In this document: positions 1 through 7,838 of the stretch, piece by piece | How positions within the stretch are numbered: the first letter of the stretch is position 1 | How the letters are laid out: the number at the start of each line of letters is the position of its first letter | NCBI GenBank assembly: GCA_035268985.1 | Contig: DATFJV010000127.1 | Location: forward strand, 1 to 64,000 | Direction: 5' to 3' | DNA: 64,000 bases | Source of the DNA: JAAYHV01 sp035268985 | Lineage (GTDB): Bacteria > Bacillota > Clostridia > Peptostreptococcales > Anaerovoracaceae | Program-made: the position numbers and the translations under genes | Notes under the pieces: model-generated | Databases searched by the model: none | The model's input: only the letters and a program-made list of their open reading frames with translations | What the model was told of the DNA's origin: nothing

Positions 1-50
1 CACAATTACGCTTTAGGAGAGCGTTGTTATATCCATTTAACTACGGAGAC
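1..50 (-). tRNA. tRNA-Arg (CCT), 3' part cut by window edge
   Basis: Read on the minus strand, the sequence starting at 50 folds as a tRNA: a 7-nt acceptor strand, T8-A9, a GTTA/TAAC D-stem with an AATGGATA loop, and an anticodon stem ACGCT/AGCGT closing the loop CTCCTAA, which puts CCT at the anticodon positions (arginine, AGG codons). The T arm and 3' acceptor strand lie beyond the window, so the gene is partial here. It is divergent from the CoA-transferase gene that starts at 186. Confidence 0.85.
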
Positions 51-185
51 TCATCTCGGAATATAATATCACTAAATGAAATATATTTCAATATAATGTT
101 TTAAAAAAAATCCTTGCAATATGTTTAGAAATACTATAAAATAACGGTAAAATTGTTAATTTATTAACGCAACGGGAGGGGAACT

Positions 186-1544
186 GTGTATAAGATTTCA
201 GATTTAAAAAATCAATATAAACGTAAATTAATTTCTGCAGATGCTGCTGCAGGACTTGTTAAGAGCGGAATGAGAGTACATTTTGGTGTAGGTCTTGGTG
301 CAATTAATGACATCGATATAGCAATAGCAAAAAGAGCTAATGAACTTAGAAACATTGAAGTACTGAGTAATATTTCCATTAGGGAAAAACCCTTTGAAAC
401 ATATACGGCAACAAGTACAGTGGATCAAGCGAGATTTTCATCAACGCATTTTAATAGTCATGATAGAGTTATGAGAAAAGAAGGTAGGTGTTGGTATATA
501 CCTATGTTATTTAGTGAATTACCATCATATTGGATCAATAATGATAATGGAATAGACATTGCATACTTCCAAGTAGCGCCTATGGACTCCCATGGGAACT
601 TCAACCTAGGACCTCAAGTAGCTGATATGTGGGGTGTAATTAAGTCTGCTAAAACAATAGTTGTTGAGGTGAATGAAAACATGCCAATAGCTTTAGGTAA
701 TCAAACGCAACTAAATCTATATGCAATAGATTATGTAGTAGAAGGAACCAACAAACCACCTCACGAAATAACTTCAAAAGATCCTACAGAAGTGGAAACT
801 AAAATCGCTAGAAATATAGTGGAAAAGATAAACAGTCACAGTACTTTGCAGCTTGGCATAGGAGGTCTCCCTAATTGTGTTGGTACTATGCTTGCAGAGT
901 CAGATGTAAAGAACATAAACGCACATACGGAAATGCTTGTAGATGCGTATGTTAAACTATTTGATGCCGGTAAGCTAACAGGAAATAAGCCAATAAACAA
1001 GGGGAGTGCCGTTTATTCCTTTGCGGGCGGTACTAAGAAATTATATGATTTCTTAGATAATAACCCAATTTGTTGCTGTGCGCCAGTTGATTACGTAAAC
1101 AAAATTTCCACAATATCTACGATTGATAATTTTGTTTCAATTAACAGCTGTATACAGGTAGACTTATATGGACAGGTATGCTCAGAAACTGTAGGCCATA
1201 AACATATAAGCGGTACCGGTGGACAGCTTGACTTCGTGCTGGGAGCTTACCAATCTAGAAACGGTAAAAGTTTCTTATGCACGCCATCTACTAGGAAAAA
1301 ACCCGATGGCACAATAGAATCACTAATTAGCCCAATGCTTACAGTAGGGTCAATAGTAACTGCACCTAGAACCGCAACAAACTATATCGTTACTGAATTT
1401 GGAGCAGCAAATCTAAAGGGAAAATCCACATGGCAAAGGGCAGAACTACTCATAAATATTGCTCACCCTGATTTTAGAGAAGAATTAATAGAAGGTGCCG
1501 AAAAAATGGGCATATGGAAAAACACAAGTAAAATTCCAGATTAA
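186..1544 (+). CDS. Acetyl-CoA hydrolase/transferase family CoA-transferase (butyryl- or 4-hydroxybutyrate-CoA:acetate type)
   Basis: This 452-residue protein has the two-domain layout and usual length of the family that contains butyryl-CoA:acetate and 4-hydroxybutyrate CoA-transferases. It would move CoA from a fatty acyl-CoA to acetate in the cytoplasm during fermentation. Glu249 in the HTEM motif aligns by context with the catalytic glutamate that forms the glutamyl-CoA intermediate, and a glycine-rich GTGGQLDF segment near residue 345 fits the CoA-binding C-domain. The start is GTG at 186, preceded by GGGAGG. The gene stands alone between a divergent tRNA and its own terminator. Substrate cannot be decided from sequence. 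Confidence 0.8.
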   Translation: MYKISDLKNQYKRKLISADAAAGLVKSGMRVHFGVGLGAINDIDIAIAKRANELRNIEVLSNISIREKPFETYTATSTVDQARFSSTHFNSHDRVMRKEGRCWYIPMLFSELPSYWINNDNGIDIAYFQVAPMDSHGNFNLGPQVADMWGVIKSAKTIVVEVNENMPIALGNQTQLNLYAIDYVVEGTNKPPHEITSKDPTEVETKIARNIVEKINSHSTLQLGIGGLPNCVGTMLAESDVKNINAHTEMLVDAYVKLFDAGKLTGNKPINKGSAVYSFAGGTKKLYDFLDNNPICCCAPVDYVNKISTISTIDNFVSINSCIQVDLYGQVCSETVGHKHISGTGGQLDFVLGAYQSRNGKSFLCTPSTRKKPDGTIESLISPMLTVGSIVTAPRTATNYIVTEFGAANLKGKSTWQRAELLINIAHPDFREELIEGAEKMGIWKNTSKIPD

Positions 1545-1551
1545 GCCACTT

Positions 1552-1580
1552 GCTCCGAAACATAGATTTCGGGGCTTTTT
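1552..1580 (+). terminator. Rho-independent terminator after CoA-transferase
   Basis: GCTCCGAAA (1552-1560) pairs with TTTCGGGGC (1567-1575) with one G-T wobble and a six-base loop, followed by five T. It lies just after the stop codon at 1544. Confidence 0.85.
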
Positions 1581-1590
1581 AATTAAACTC

Positions 1591-1715
1591 TTTAAATAAA
1601 TTAGGATATGTGATAAAATAGCTATGTTTTTAGTAGGGCTTTACAGAAGGTTTTTTTAACGGGGTCATAAAGCCTATGAGTGATGCACAATAAGTGCGTA
1701 TTATAGGAGGATATT
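1591..1715 (+). promoter_or_regulatory. purA promoter candidate and structured 5' leader
   Basis: TAAAAT at 1614-1619 preceded by TTTAAA 17 bases upstream is a weak promoter candidate. The leader then contains an imperfect long-range stem (TAGGGCTTTA near 1632 against TAAAGCCTA near 1667, one bulged G) and a smaller hairpin (ATGCAC/GTGCGT near 1684-1700) just before the AGGAGG of purA. It does not match the purine riboswitch core, which would need conserved TATA and TCTACC blocks. Role unknown. Confidence 0.35.
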
Positions 1716-2993
1716 ATGATAAAGGCTATTGTAGGTGCAAACTGGGGCGATGAAGGAAAAGGCAAAATAACAGATGTTTTTGCCCAAGAAGCGGACTATA
1801 TTGTTCGTTTCCAAGGAGGAAGCAATGCTGGACATACCATAAAAAACGAATACGGTAAATTTGCTTTACATCTTTTGCCTTCAGGCATTTTTAACGAAAA
1901 TTCATTTAATGTACTTGGTAACGGAGTTGCGTTAAACGTAGACGATTTATTCAATGAACTTGAAAACCTCAGAAATGCAAATATAAAAATGGGCAAGCTT
2001 TTAATTTCAGATAGGGCTCAAATAGTCATGCCTTACCATACTCTATTTGATGCTTATGAAGAAGAAAGACTTGCGGGAAAATCTTTTGGTTCTACAAAAT
2101 CGGGAATAGCACCATGCTATTCCGATAAATATGCGAAAATAGGATTCCAAGTAAACCAGCTCTATTTGAATGACGAAGAATTAAAATATAAAATCAAAAA
2201 TATATGCGCTATAAAGAATGTACTTTTAAAGGAGTTATATAATAAACCATTGTTAGACGAAGATGATCTATACAATACCGTTAAGCGCTATGGACAAATA
2301 CTAAAGCCCTATGTGGTTGATACTTCTTTGGTTTTAAATAATGCGATAAAAGATAACAAAGTAATACTATTGGAAGGCCAACTTGGCGCTATGAAAGACA
2401 CTGACCATGGTATTTACCCAATGGTTACATCATCTTCAACTTTAGCAGGTTATGGTGCAATCGGTGCAGGCATACCTCCTTACGAAATTAAAGAAGTTAT
2501 TTCTGTTGTGAAAGCATATTCCTCTGCCGTAGGAGCCGGTGCATTTGTTTCTGAAATATTCGGAAAAGCAGCTGAAAAATTAAGAGCTAATGGTGGAGAT
2601 GGTGGTGAATATGGAGCAACTACCGGTAGACCTAGACGTGTGGGTTGGTTTGATGTTGTCGCTACTAAATATGGTTGCAAACTACAGGGAGCCACTAGAA
2701 TAGCACTAACCGTTGTTGATGCATTAAGCTATTTAAAAGAAATCCCTATATGCATAGGTTATGAAATTAACGGCATAATTACTAAAGATTTTCCAAACAC
2801 AACGAAGCTAGCGAAAGCAAAGCCTGTTTTGGAGACAATGCCAGGTTGGCTTGAGGATATAAGAGGAATAAATGACTTTAATAGATTACCTCAAAATTGT
2901 AAGAATTATATAAACAGAATTGAATCGGAAATAGGCTATCCTATAGATATAGTTTCCAATGGCCCTAGCAGATCAGATTTAATATATAAGTAA
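1716..2993 (+). CDS. purA: Adenylosuccinate synthetase
   Basis: PurA condenses IMP and aspartate with GTP to adenylosuccinate, the first committed step to AMP. The 425-residue protein carries the GDEGKGK loop at residues 11-17 with the catalytic Asp12, GGSNAGHT with His40, and the TTGRPRRVGW segment near residue 300 that contacts IMP and GTP. AGGAGG sits at a good distance from ATG 1716. It is followed 14 bases later by alr and the two probably form one transcript ending at the terminator at 4155. The 5' leader is structured, so regulation at the RNA level is possible. Confidence 0.95.
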   Translation: MIKAIVGANWGDEGKGKITDVFAQEADYIVRFQGGSNAGHTIKNEYGKFALHLLPSGIFNENSFNVLGNGVALNVDDLFNELENLRNANIKMGKLLISDRAQIVMPYHTLFDAYEEERLAGKSFGSTKSGIAPCYSDKYAKIGFQVNQLYLNDEELKYKIKNICAIKNVLLKELYNKPLLDEDDLYNTVKRYGQILKPYVVDTSLVLNNAIKDNKVILLEGQLGAMKDTDHGIYPMVTSSSTLAGYGAIGAGIPPYEIKEVISVVKAYSSAVGAGAFVSEIFGKAAEKLRANGGDGGEYGATTGRPRRVGWFDVVATKYGCKLQGATRIALTVVDALSYLKEIPICIGYEINGIITKDFPNTTKLAKAKPVLETMPGWLEDIRGINDFNRLPQNCKNYINRIESEIGYPIDIVSNGPSRSDLIYK

Positions 2994-3007
2994 TAGGAAG
3001 GTGTGGA

Positions 3008-4147
3008 ATGTATAAACAAGCAAACAGACCCGCATGGGCAGAAATCAACTTAAAGAATTTTGATTACAATATAAAGCAAATCAAAAATAAAGTTGGGCAA
3101 GACAAAGAAATCATTGGCGTAATTAAAGCAGACGCTTATGGACACGGAAGTATAGAATGTGCGCAAGTCCTAAGGGAGAATGGTGTAAAAACATTTGCTA
3201 TTGCCGCATTATCTGAAGCAATTAAATTAAGAGAAGCAGGGACTAAAGAAGAGATTATCATGCTTGGATTAACTCCTGATATGTATTCGGATACTATAGT
3301 GGATTACGATATTATACCAGTTTTATGCGATTCAGAAAATGCTAAAGCATTTTCTGAAGAAGCTTTAAGAAAAGACAAAGTTGTTAAAGGCCTCATAGCA
3401 ATTGACACGGGAATGGGAAGAATTGGATACTTACCCAAAGATATTGACAAGACCATTTCAGAACTGAAAGAAATGGAAAAACTTAAAGGCTTTAAGATTG
3501 CAGGATTAATGTCCCACATGTCAACAGCTGATGCCTTTGATAAAACATACTCATATGAACAAGAAGAAAAGTTTAATTTTTTCTATAACGCCTTAAAGGA
3601 AGCAAACATCCATATTCCTTGCAGAACTTTAGCTAATAGCGCTTCTATTATGGATCTTCCTACTATACATTATGACGCTGTTAGACCTGGGATAATTTTA
3701 TATGGCTGCTATCCTTCGAATGAAGTTAACAAAAATGGGCTTTCAATTAAGCCTGTTATGTCAATTAAAGCCAACATTATTCATTTAAAAGATGTGCCTG
3801 CAGAATTTTCCGTGGGTTATGGTCGTAAATATATATCAGAAAAATCTTCAAAGATTGCAACTTTAGCACTGGGATATGCTGATGGTTATCCTAGGCCCTA
3901 TTCAAAATATGCAAAAGTAATAATAAACGGAGTATTTGCTCCGATTGCTGGTAATATATGTATGGATCAAGTGATGGTGGATGTAACAGATGTTCCAAAT
4001 GTTGCGGTTGGGGACGAGGCTATAATAGTAGGTAGCGACGGAACTAATACAATTTTAGCTGATGATATAGCAGAAAAAACTGAAACTATAAATTACGAAA
4101 TAATATGTGCTTTTGGTCAAAGGTTGCCAAAAGTATTCATTAAATAA
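3008..4147 (+). CDS. alr: Alanine racemase
   Basis: Alr interconverts L- and D-alanine to supply peptidoglycan precursors, using pyridoxal phosphate. At 379 residues it has normal length. Lys40 in VIKADAYGHG forms the Schiff base and Tyr271 in the GYGRKY motif corresponds to the second catalytic base. The C-terminal beta domain contains the GNICMDQVMVD motif. An AGGAAGG-type site precedes ATG 3008. It lies 14 bases after purA and is closed by a strong terminator. Confidence 0.95.
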   Translation: MYKQANRPAWAEINLKNFDYNIKQIKNKVGQDKEIIGVIKADAYGHGSIECAQVLRENGVKTFAIAALSEAIKLREAGTKEEIIMLGLTPDMYSDTIVDYDIIPVLCDSENAKAFSEEALRKDKVVKGLIAIDTGMGRIGYLPKDIDKTISELKEMEKLKGFKIAGLMSHMSTADAFDKTYSYEQEEKFNFFYNALKEANIHIPCRTLANSASIMDLPTIHYDAVRPGIILYGCYPSNEVNKNGLSIKPVMSIKANIIHLKDVPAEFSVGYGRKYISEKSSKIATLALGYADGYPRPYSKYAKVIINGVFAPIAGNICMDQVMVDVTDVPNVAVGDEAIIVGSDGTNTILADDIAEKTETINYEIICAFGQRLPKVFIK

Positions 4148-4154
4148 TCTACAT

Positions 4155-4180
4155 CGGCGGAAAATTCCGCCGTTTTTTTT
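4155..4180 (+). terminator. Terminator after purA-alr
   Basis: Perfect stem CGGCGGAA (4155-4162) and TTCCGCCG (4165-4172) followed by eight T. Confidence 0.92.
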
Positions 4181-4259
4181 AGGCCGCGAAAGTTTAGCAC
4201 GTTAAACCGTTGAAATTAGTACATTTAAAGGCTTTTGTATATCTGTTTTTATTTTGCAT

Positions 4260-4289
4260 TTTACAACATATTATTTTTTAGTGTAGTAT
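4260..4289 (+). promoter_or_regulatory. Promoter candidate for kor operon
   Basis: TTTACA at 4260-4265 and TAGTAT at 4284-4289 with an 18-base spacer and TG just before the -10 box; the first kor gene starts 34 bases further on. Confidence 0.5.
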
Positions 4290-4322
4290 TATGTACATAG
4301 CAAATAGGAAGAGGTGAACTTA

Positions 4323-4526
4323 ATGGCTTCAGCCAAGAAATTACGCATAGAACCGGCTTGGTGTAAGGGCTGCGGATATTGCGTGGAATTTTGTCCCAAA
4401 GATGTTTTAGAACTTGTGAATGACCGTATTCACATTAAAGATGAAAGTTTATGTATAAAATGCGGACTCTGTGAAATGAGATGCCCAGATTATGCAATCT
4501 ATCTAGAAGAATCGGAGGGGGAATAA
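4323..4526 (+). CDS. korD: 2-oxoacid:ferredoxin oxidoreductase delta subunit (2[4Fe-4S] ferredoxin)
   Basis: This 67-residue ferredoxin-like subunit has two CxxCxxCxxxC(P) motifs (CKGCGYCVEFCP and CIKCGLCEMRCP), each for a [4Fe-4S] cluster that carries electrons out of the 2-oxoacid oxidoreductase. I place the start at ATG 4323, seven bases after AGAGGTG, rather than at the GTG nine bases upstream, which lies inside that ribosome binding site. It is the first gene of korDABC and its stop overlaps the korA start by one base (TAATG). Confidence 0.9.
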   Translation: MASAKKLRIEPAWCKGCGYCVEFCPKDVLELVNDRIHIKDESLCIKCGLCEMRCPDYAIYLEESEGE

Positions 4527-5671
4527 TGACATTAGACAAATCTAGATTTCAATTGCTACAAGGGAATGAAGCTTGCGTTGAAGGTGCATTAACTGCAGGT
4601 ATGAGGTTTTACTCTGGATATCCAATTACCCCTTCGACCGAAATTGCCGAACGTAGCTCCGTAAGATTACCTTATTATGGTGGCAAGTTTATACAAATGG
4701 AAGATGAAATAAGCGGTATCGCAGCAGCTTTGGGAGCTTCTGTTACAGGAGTAAAATCTATGACGGCAACAAGCGGTCCCGGATTTTCATTAAAGCAAGA
4801 AAATATTGGCTACGCCGCTATAGCAGAGATTCCAATTGTAATAGTGGATGTACAAAGATCTGGTCCTTCAACTGGTCTTCCAACATCACCTTCACAAGGA
4901 GATGTTATGCAATCCAAGTGGGGAACCCATGGAGATCATCCTATAATAGTTATCTCTCCAACTTCGGTTCAAAGCACATATAATGAAGTCATTAGATCGT
5001 TTAATCTGGCTGAGAAATATCGCACACCAGTTATATTCTTAATGGACGAAGTTGTAGGGCATATGCGAGAAGGGATTGAGTTAATTCCTGCAAACGAATT
5101 AGAAATAATTGATAGAGATGAAAAAATGATAAACGGAATGCCTTATGCCGTTGGTGAAAGAGAATATGTTCCTAAAATGCCTTCTTTTGGTAAAGGCAAA
5201 TCATATAACATAACTGGTTTATTCCACGATAGTGAGGGTTTTCCTACTAACGACAACAAAATAGCTAATGACGAAGAGCTTAGATTAATGAAAAAAATCG
5301 AAGCGAATCGCGGGAATATCATCAAATATGAAACCTTAAACACTGATAATTGCGATACACTAATCGTCTGCTACGGAGGAACACTGAGAGCAGTAAAAGG
5401 TGCTTTGGAAGAATTTGAAGATTCTGATATGAATGTAGGAGTACTAAATCCCATTACAATATGGCCTTTCCCTGAAAAGAAACTTTTAGAACTCTCAAAG
5501 AAAGTTAGTAACATTTTAGTAGTTGAGCATAATTATGGACAAATATTAATTGCTGTTGAAAGAATTGCTCAGTGTAATGCTGATATTCATTTTCTAGGCA
5601 AAATTGATGGAACAACAATATCACCTCAAGAAATTGTGGATAAGATCAAGGAGGTGAACGAAGATGCCTAG
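4526..5671 (+). CDS. korA: 2-oxoacid:ferredoxin oxidoreductase alpha subunit (KorA/VorB-like)
   Basis: The alpha subunit of a four-subunit enzyme that oxidatively decarboxylates a 2-oxoacid to an acyl-CoA and reduces ferredoxin. The N-terminal half (GNEACVEGAL, YPITPSTEIAE) is the pyrimidine-binding domain I of the family, and the C-terminal third is the transketolase-C-like domain II. The start is ATG 4526, giving 381 residues, because it follows GGAGGGG and is coupled to korD. Substrate may be 2-oxoglutarate or a branched-chain 2-oxoacid; both KorA and VorB names are used for close relatives. Confidence 0.88.
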   Translation: MTLDKSRFQLLQGNEACVEGALTAGMRFYSGYPITPSTEIAERSSVRLPYYGGKFIQMEDEISGIAAALGASVTGVKSMTATSGPGFSLKQENIGYAAIAEIPIVIVDVQRSGPSTGLPTSPSQGDVMQSKWGTHGDHPIIVISPTSVQSTYNEVIRSFNLAEKYRTPVIFLMDEVVGHMREGIELIPANELEIIDRDEKMINGMPYAVGEREYVPKMPSFGKGKSYNITGLFHDSEGFPTNDNKIANDEELRLMKKIEANRGNIIKYETLNTDNCDTLIVCYGGTLRAVKGALEEFEDSDMNVGVLNPITIWPFPEKKLLELSKKVSNILVVEHNYGQILIAVERIAQCNADIHFLGKIDGTTISPQEIVDKIKEVNEDA

Positions 5672-6485
5672 TACTTTAGTAAAAAAACATTTACGTACAG
5701 ATCGTTTACCTCATATATGGTGTCCCGGATGTGGACATGGAATATTAATGAGAGATGTATGTGTTGCAATAGATAATTTAAATCTTAACAAAGATAAGGT
5801 AACAATAGTATCTGGTATAGGTTGTTCTTCTAGAGCGGCTGGCTATATGAACTATAACACTTTGCATACCACTCACGGCAGAGCAATCGCATTCGCCACT
5901 GGCATAAAAATGGCAGATCCTGAAATGACAGTTATTGTAATAACTGGCGACGGTGATGCAGCAGCTATTGGCGGAAACCACCTCATACATGCCGCTAGGA
6001 GAAATATAGATTTAACAGTAATCATATTTAATAATAGCATTTATGGTATGACCGGAGGTCAGTACTCACCTACTACTCCTACTGGAGAAAAAGGTACTAC
6101 CGCTCCATACGGAAACATAGATGGGGATTTCGATTTACCAGGACTTGCCAAAGCTGCAGGTGCGACTTATACAGCTAGGGGAGACTGTTTCCATGTTCCA
6201 CAAACAATTAAATTGATTGAAAAAGGTATTATAAATCACGGTTTTTCCTTGATAGATGGTATCAGCATTTGCCCTACTTACTATGGGCGCAAGAACAAGA
6301 AAGGAAGCGCCGTAAATATGATGCATTGGCAAGAGCAAAACTGTATAACAAAAGCCAAGGCAGAAAACCTTTCCAAAGAAGAAGTTAAAAACAAAACAAT
6401 AATAGGCGAGTTTCATAACGAGCCAAAAGATGAATATACGGATTTATATCAAAATATTATTAATAGTGTTGGAGGTACTAAATAA
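5664..6485 (+). CDS. korB: 2-oxoacid:ferredoxin oxidoreductase beta subunit, thiamine diphosphate-binding
   Basis: The 273-residue catalytic beta subunit binds thiamine diphosphate and Mg2+. GDGD at residues 95-98, followed about 30 residues later by FNN, is the typical ThDP/Mg motif. Cys20 and Cys23 in WCPGCGHG contribute to the proximal FeS cluster region conserved in this family. AAGGAGG precedes ATG 5664, and the gene overlaps korA by eight bases, so translation is coupled. Confidence 0.9.
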   Translation: MPSTLVKKHLRTDRLPHIWCPGCGHGILMRDVCVAIDNLNLNKDKVTIVSGIGCSSRAAGYMNYNTLHTTHGRAIAFATGIKMADPEMTVIVITGDGDAAAIGGNHLIHAARRNIDLTVIIFNNSIYGMTGGQYSPTTPTGEKGTTAPYGNIDGDFDLPGLAKAAGATYTARGDCFHVPQTIKLIEKGIINHGFSLIDGISICPTYYGRKNKKGSAVNMMHWQEQNCITKAKAENLSKEEVKNKTIIGEFHNEPKDEYTDLYQNIINSVGGTK

Positions 6486-7027
6486 TGTGTAAATCAGAAT
6501 TGCGTTTCACCGGTTCAGGTGGGCAAGGAGTAATACTAAGTACTATTATTATGGCAGAAGCGGCTTTCCTAGATGGGAAAAACGTTGTACAATCGCAGTC
6601 TTATGGACCAGAGGCCAGAGGAGGAATGTGCAAGGCAGAATTATTAGTCGACGAAAAAGCAGTAAATTATACTAAGGTTACTAAGCCAACCTGCTTGCTT
6701 TCATTAACACAACAATCGTTCGACAAATATAAAGAGAACTTGGCAGATGATGCCGTATTGGTAATTGATAATTCAATAAATGTTCCAACTTCAATAAACA
6801 CGAGTCATAAAGTTTATAAATTGCCTATCCTTGACTCGGCTAAGACAATTATTAAAAATCCTATGTCTGCCAACATTATATCTGTGGGAGCTGTTAACGA
6901 AGTATTATCCCTTACCAGTAAAGAATCTCTTGAGGATGCAGTAACCGCACATATTCCTAAAGGAACAAAGGAATCAAATGTAAATGCAATGAATCTGGGC
7001 GCAAAATTGGTAAAAGAATACGTATAA
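6485..7027 (+). CDS. korC: 2-oxoacid:ferredoxin oxidoreductase gamma subunit
   Basis: The 180-residue gamma subunit (pyruvate ferredoxin/flavodoxin oxidoreductase family domain) starts with RFTGSGGQGVILS, the glycine-rich motif of this CoA-binding subunit, and has SYGPEARGG near residue 40. It begins at an ATG overlapping the korB stop (TAATG) and closes the operon, which ends at the hairpin at 7039. With korD, korA and korB it completes a KorDABC complex feeding reduced ferredoxin into fermentation. Confidence 0.9.
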   Translation: MCKSELRFTGSGGQGVILSTIIMAEAAFLDGKNVVQSQSYGPEARGGMCKAELLVDEKAVNYTKVTKPTCLLSLTQQSFDKYKENLADDAVLVIDNSINVPTSINTSHKVYKLPILDSAKTIIKNPMSANIISVGAVNEVLSLTSKESLEDAVTAHIPKGTKESNVNAMNLGAKLVKEYV

Positions 7028-7038
7028 ATTAAAAGCAT

Positions 7039-7070
7039 AGGCCTTCTCCGATTTAAAGAGAAGGCCTTTT
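7039..7070 (+). terminator. Terminator after kor operon, probably bidirectional
   Basis: Perfect 10-bp stem AGGCCTTCTC (7039-7048) and GAGAAGGCCT (7058-7067) plus T-run. The convergent flavin reductase gene ends at 7090, so the hairpin can serve both strands. Confidence 0.9.
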
Positions 7071-7089
7071 CAATACCCTTTTTATTTAG

Positions 7090-7653
7090 TTAGAATAAGA
7101 AATTCTTTACACTTCTATCGATGACATTATTTATATCCTCTATTGAATCTTCATTCTTAATGAGGTCTCCTTTAGCATCTGCAGTTAGGCTTATATTAAA
7201 CTCAATATCCCAGTCAAACCCATCTGCAAAGTATTGCAGTTGTTTTTTTATGAAATGATACTGATCATCTTCTTGGCCTTCAGCCCCTATTGTTAAGTAT
7301 CCAATCCTTTTTTTAATATGGTTAAATTCGTCTTCTTTTGAGTAAAACTTGTCGATAATTATTTTCATCTGTCCAGTTATATTCCACCAATAAACCGGCG
7401 AAACAAATATGACAAAATCACTATCATAAATATTGTTTATAATTTCGCTAGAATCATCATTTTGATTGCAATTTCCACCATTTCTTTTGCAGTCATCACA
7501 TTGTATGCATCCTAGGAGTTTCTTTTCTACTAAATTTATAGTATTAATTTCAAAATTATTCTCATATTTTCCCAGTTTGTTTTCAATAATTTCTATGGCA
7601 TTTTTACAATTTCCATCATTTCTAGGACTACCGTTTATTAATAATATTTTCAT
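7090..7653 (-). CDS. NAD(P)H-dependent FMN reductase / iron-sulfur-flavoprotein-like protein
   Basis: This 187-residue flavodoxin-fold protein begins with MKILLINGSPRNDGNC, the phosphate-binding loop for FMN, and has SPVYWWNITGQMK, the second FMN contact loop of the NADPH-dependent FMN reductase family. The cysteines in GCIQCDDCKRNGGNC near residues 48-62 resemble the compact cysteine motif that holds a [4Fe-4S] cluster in iron-sulfur flavoproteins, so cluster binding is possible. AGGAGG precedes ATG 7653. The gene is alone and may be controlled by the attenuator-like leader at 7672-7766. Confidence 0.8.
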   Translation of the reverse strand: MKILLINGSPRNDGNCKNAIEIIENKLGKYENNFEINTINLVEKKLLGCIQCDDCKRNGGNCNQNDDSSEIINNIYDSDFVIFVSPVYWWNITGQMKIIIDKFYSKEDEFNHIKKRIGYLTIGAEGQEDDQYHFIKKQLQYFADGFDWDIEFNISLTADAKGDLIKNEDSIEDINNVIDRSVKNFLF

Positions 7654-7671
7654 AATGCCTCCTATGAACAG

Positions 7672-7766
7672 AAAAACACCTCAATGAGGTGTTTTTCCGA
7701 AAAGTGTGTGTGTGTATTCAATAAAAGAAGGAAAGTTTGTATAAATTAATATACGAAACCTCATTG
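7672..7766 (-). promoter_or_regulatory. Candidate transcription attenuator in leader of flavin reductase gene
   Basis: On the minus strand, a terminator-like hairpin (AAAAACACC, loop, GGTGTTTTT; 7672-7696) lies only 18 bases before the start codon. About 70 bases upstream, CAATGAGGT (7766-7758) is perfectly complementary to ACCTCATTG in the 5' arm and loop of that hairpin, so a mutually exclusive antiterminator can form. This is inferred from pairing only. Confidence 0.4.
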
Positions 7767-7838
7767 AACATTTTTATTATACGTCAGTATTTGTACCGCT
7801 TTGTGATAAATATGTGAACATTTTTGATAATATTTTAA

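Noticed and set aside
93..97. CWXXH-type or CXXCH heme proteins as evidence for cytochromes in the window
   Set aside because: The only CXXCH seen (CENCH in the RsbW-like protein, about 27,580) is in a predicted cytoplasmic protein without signal peptide, so covalent c-type heme is unlikely; it is reported only as a possible metal or redox site.
1620..1715. Purine riboswitch upstream of purA
   Set aside because: The leader is structured but lacks the conserved three-way-junction blocks of the purine aptamer.
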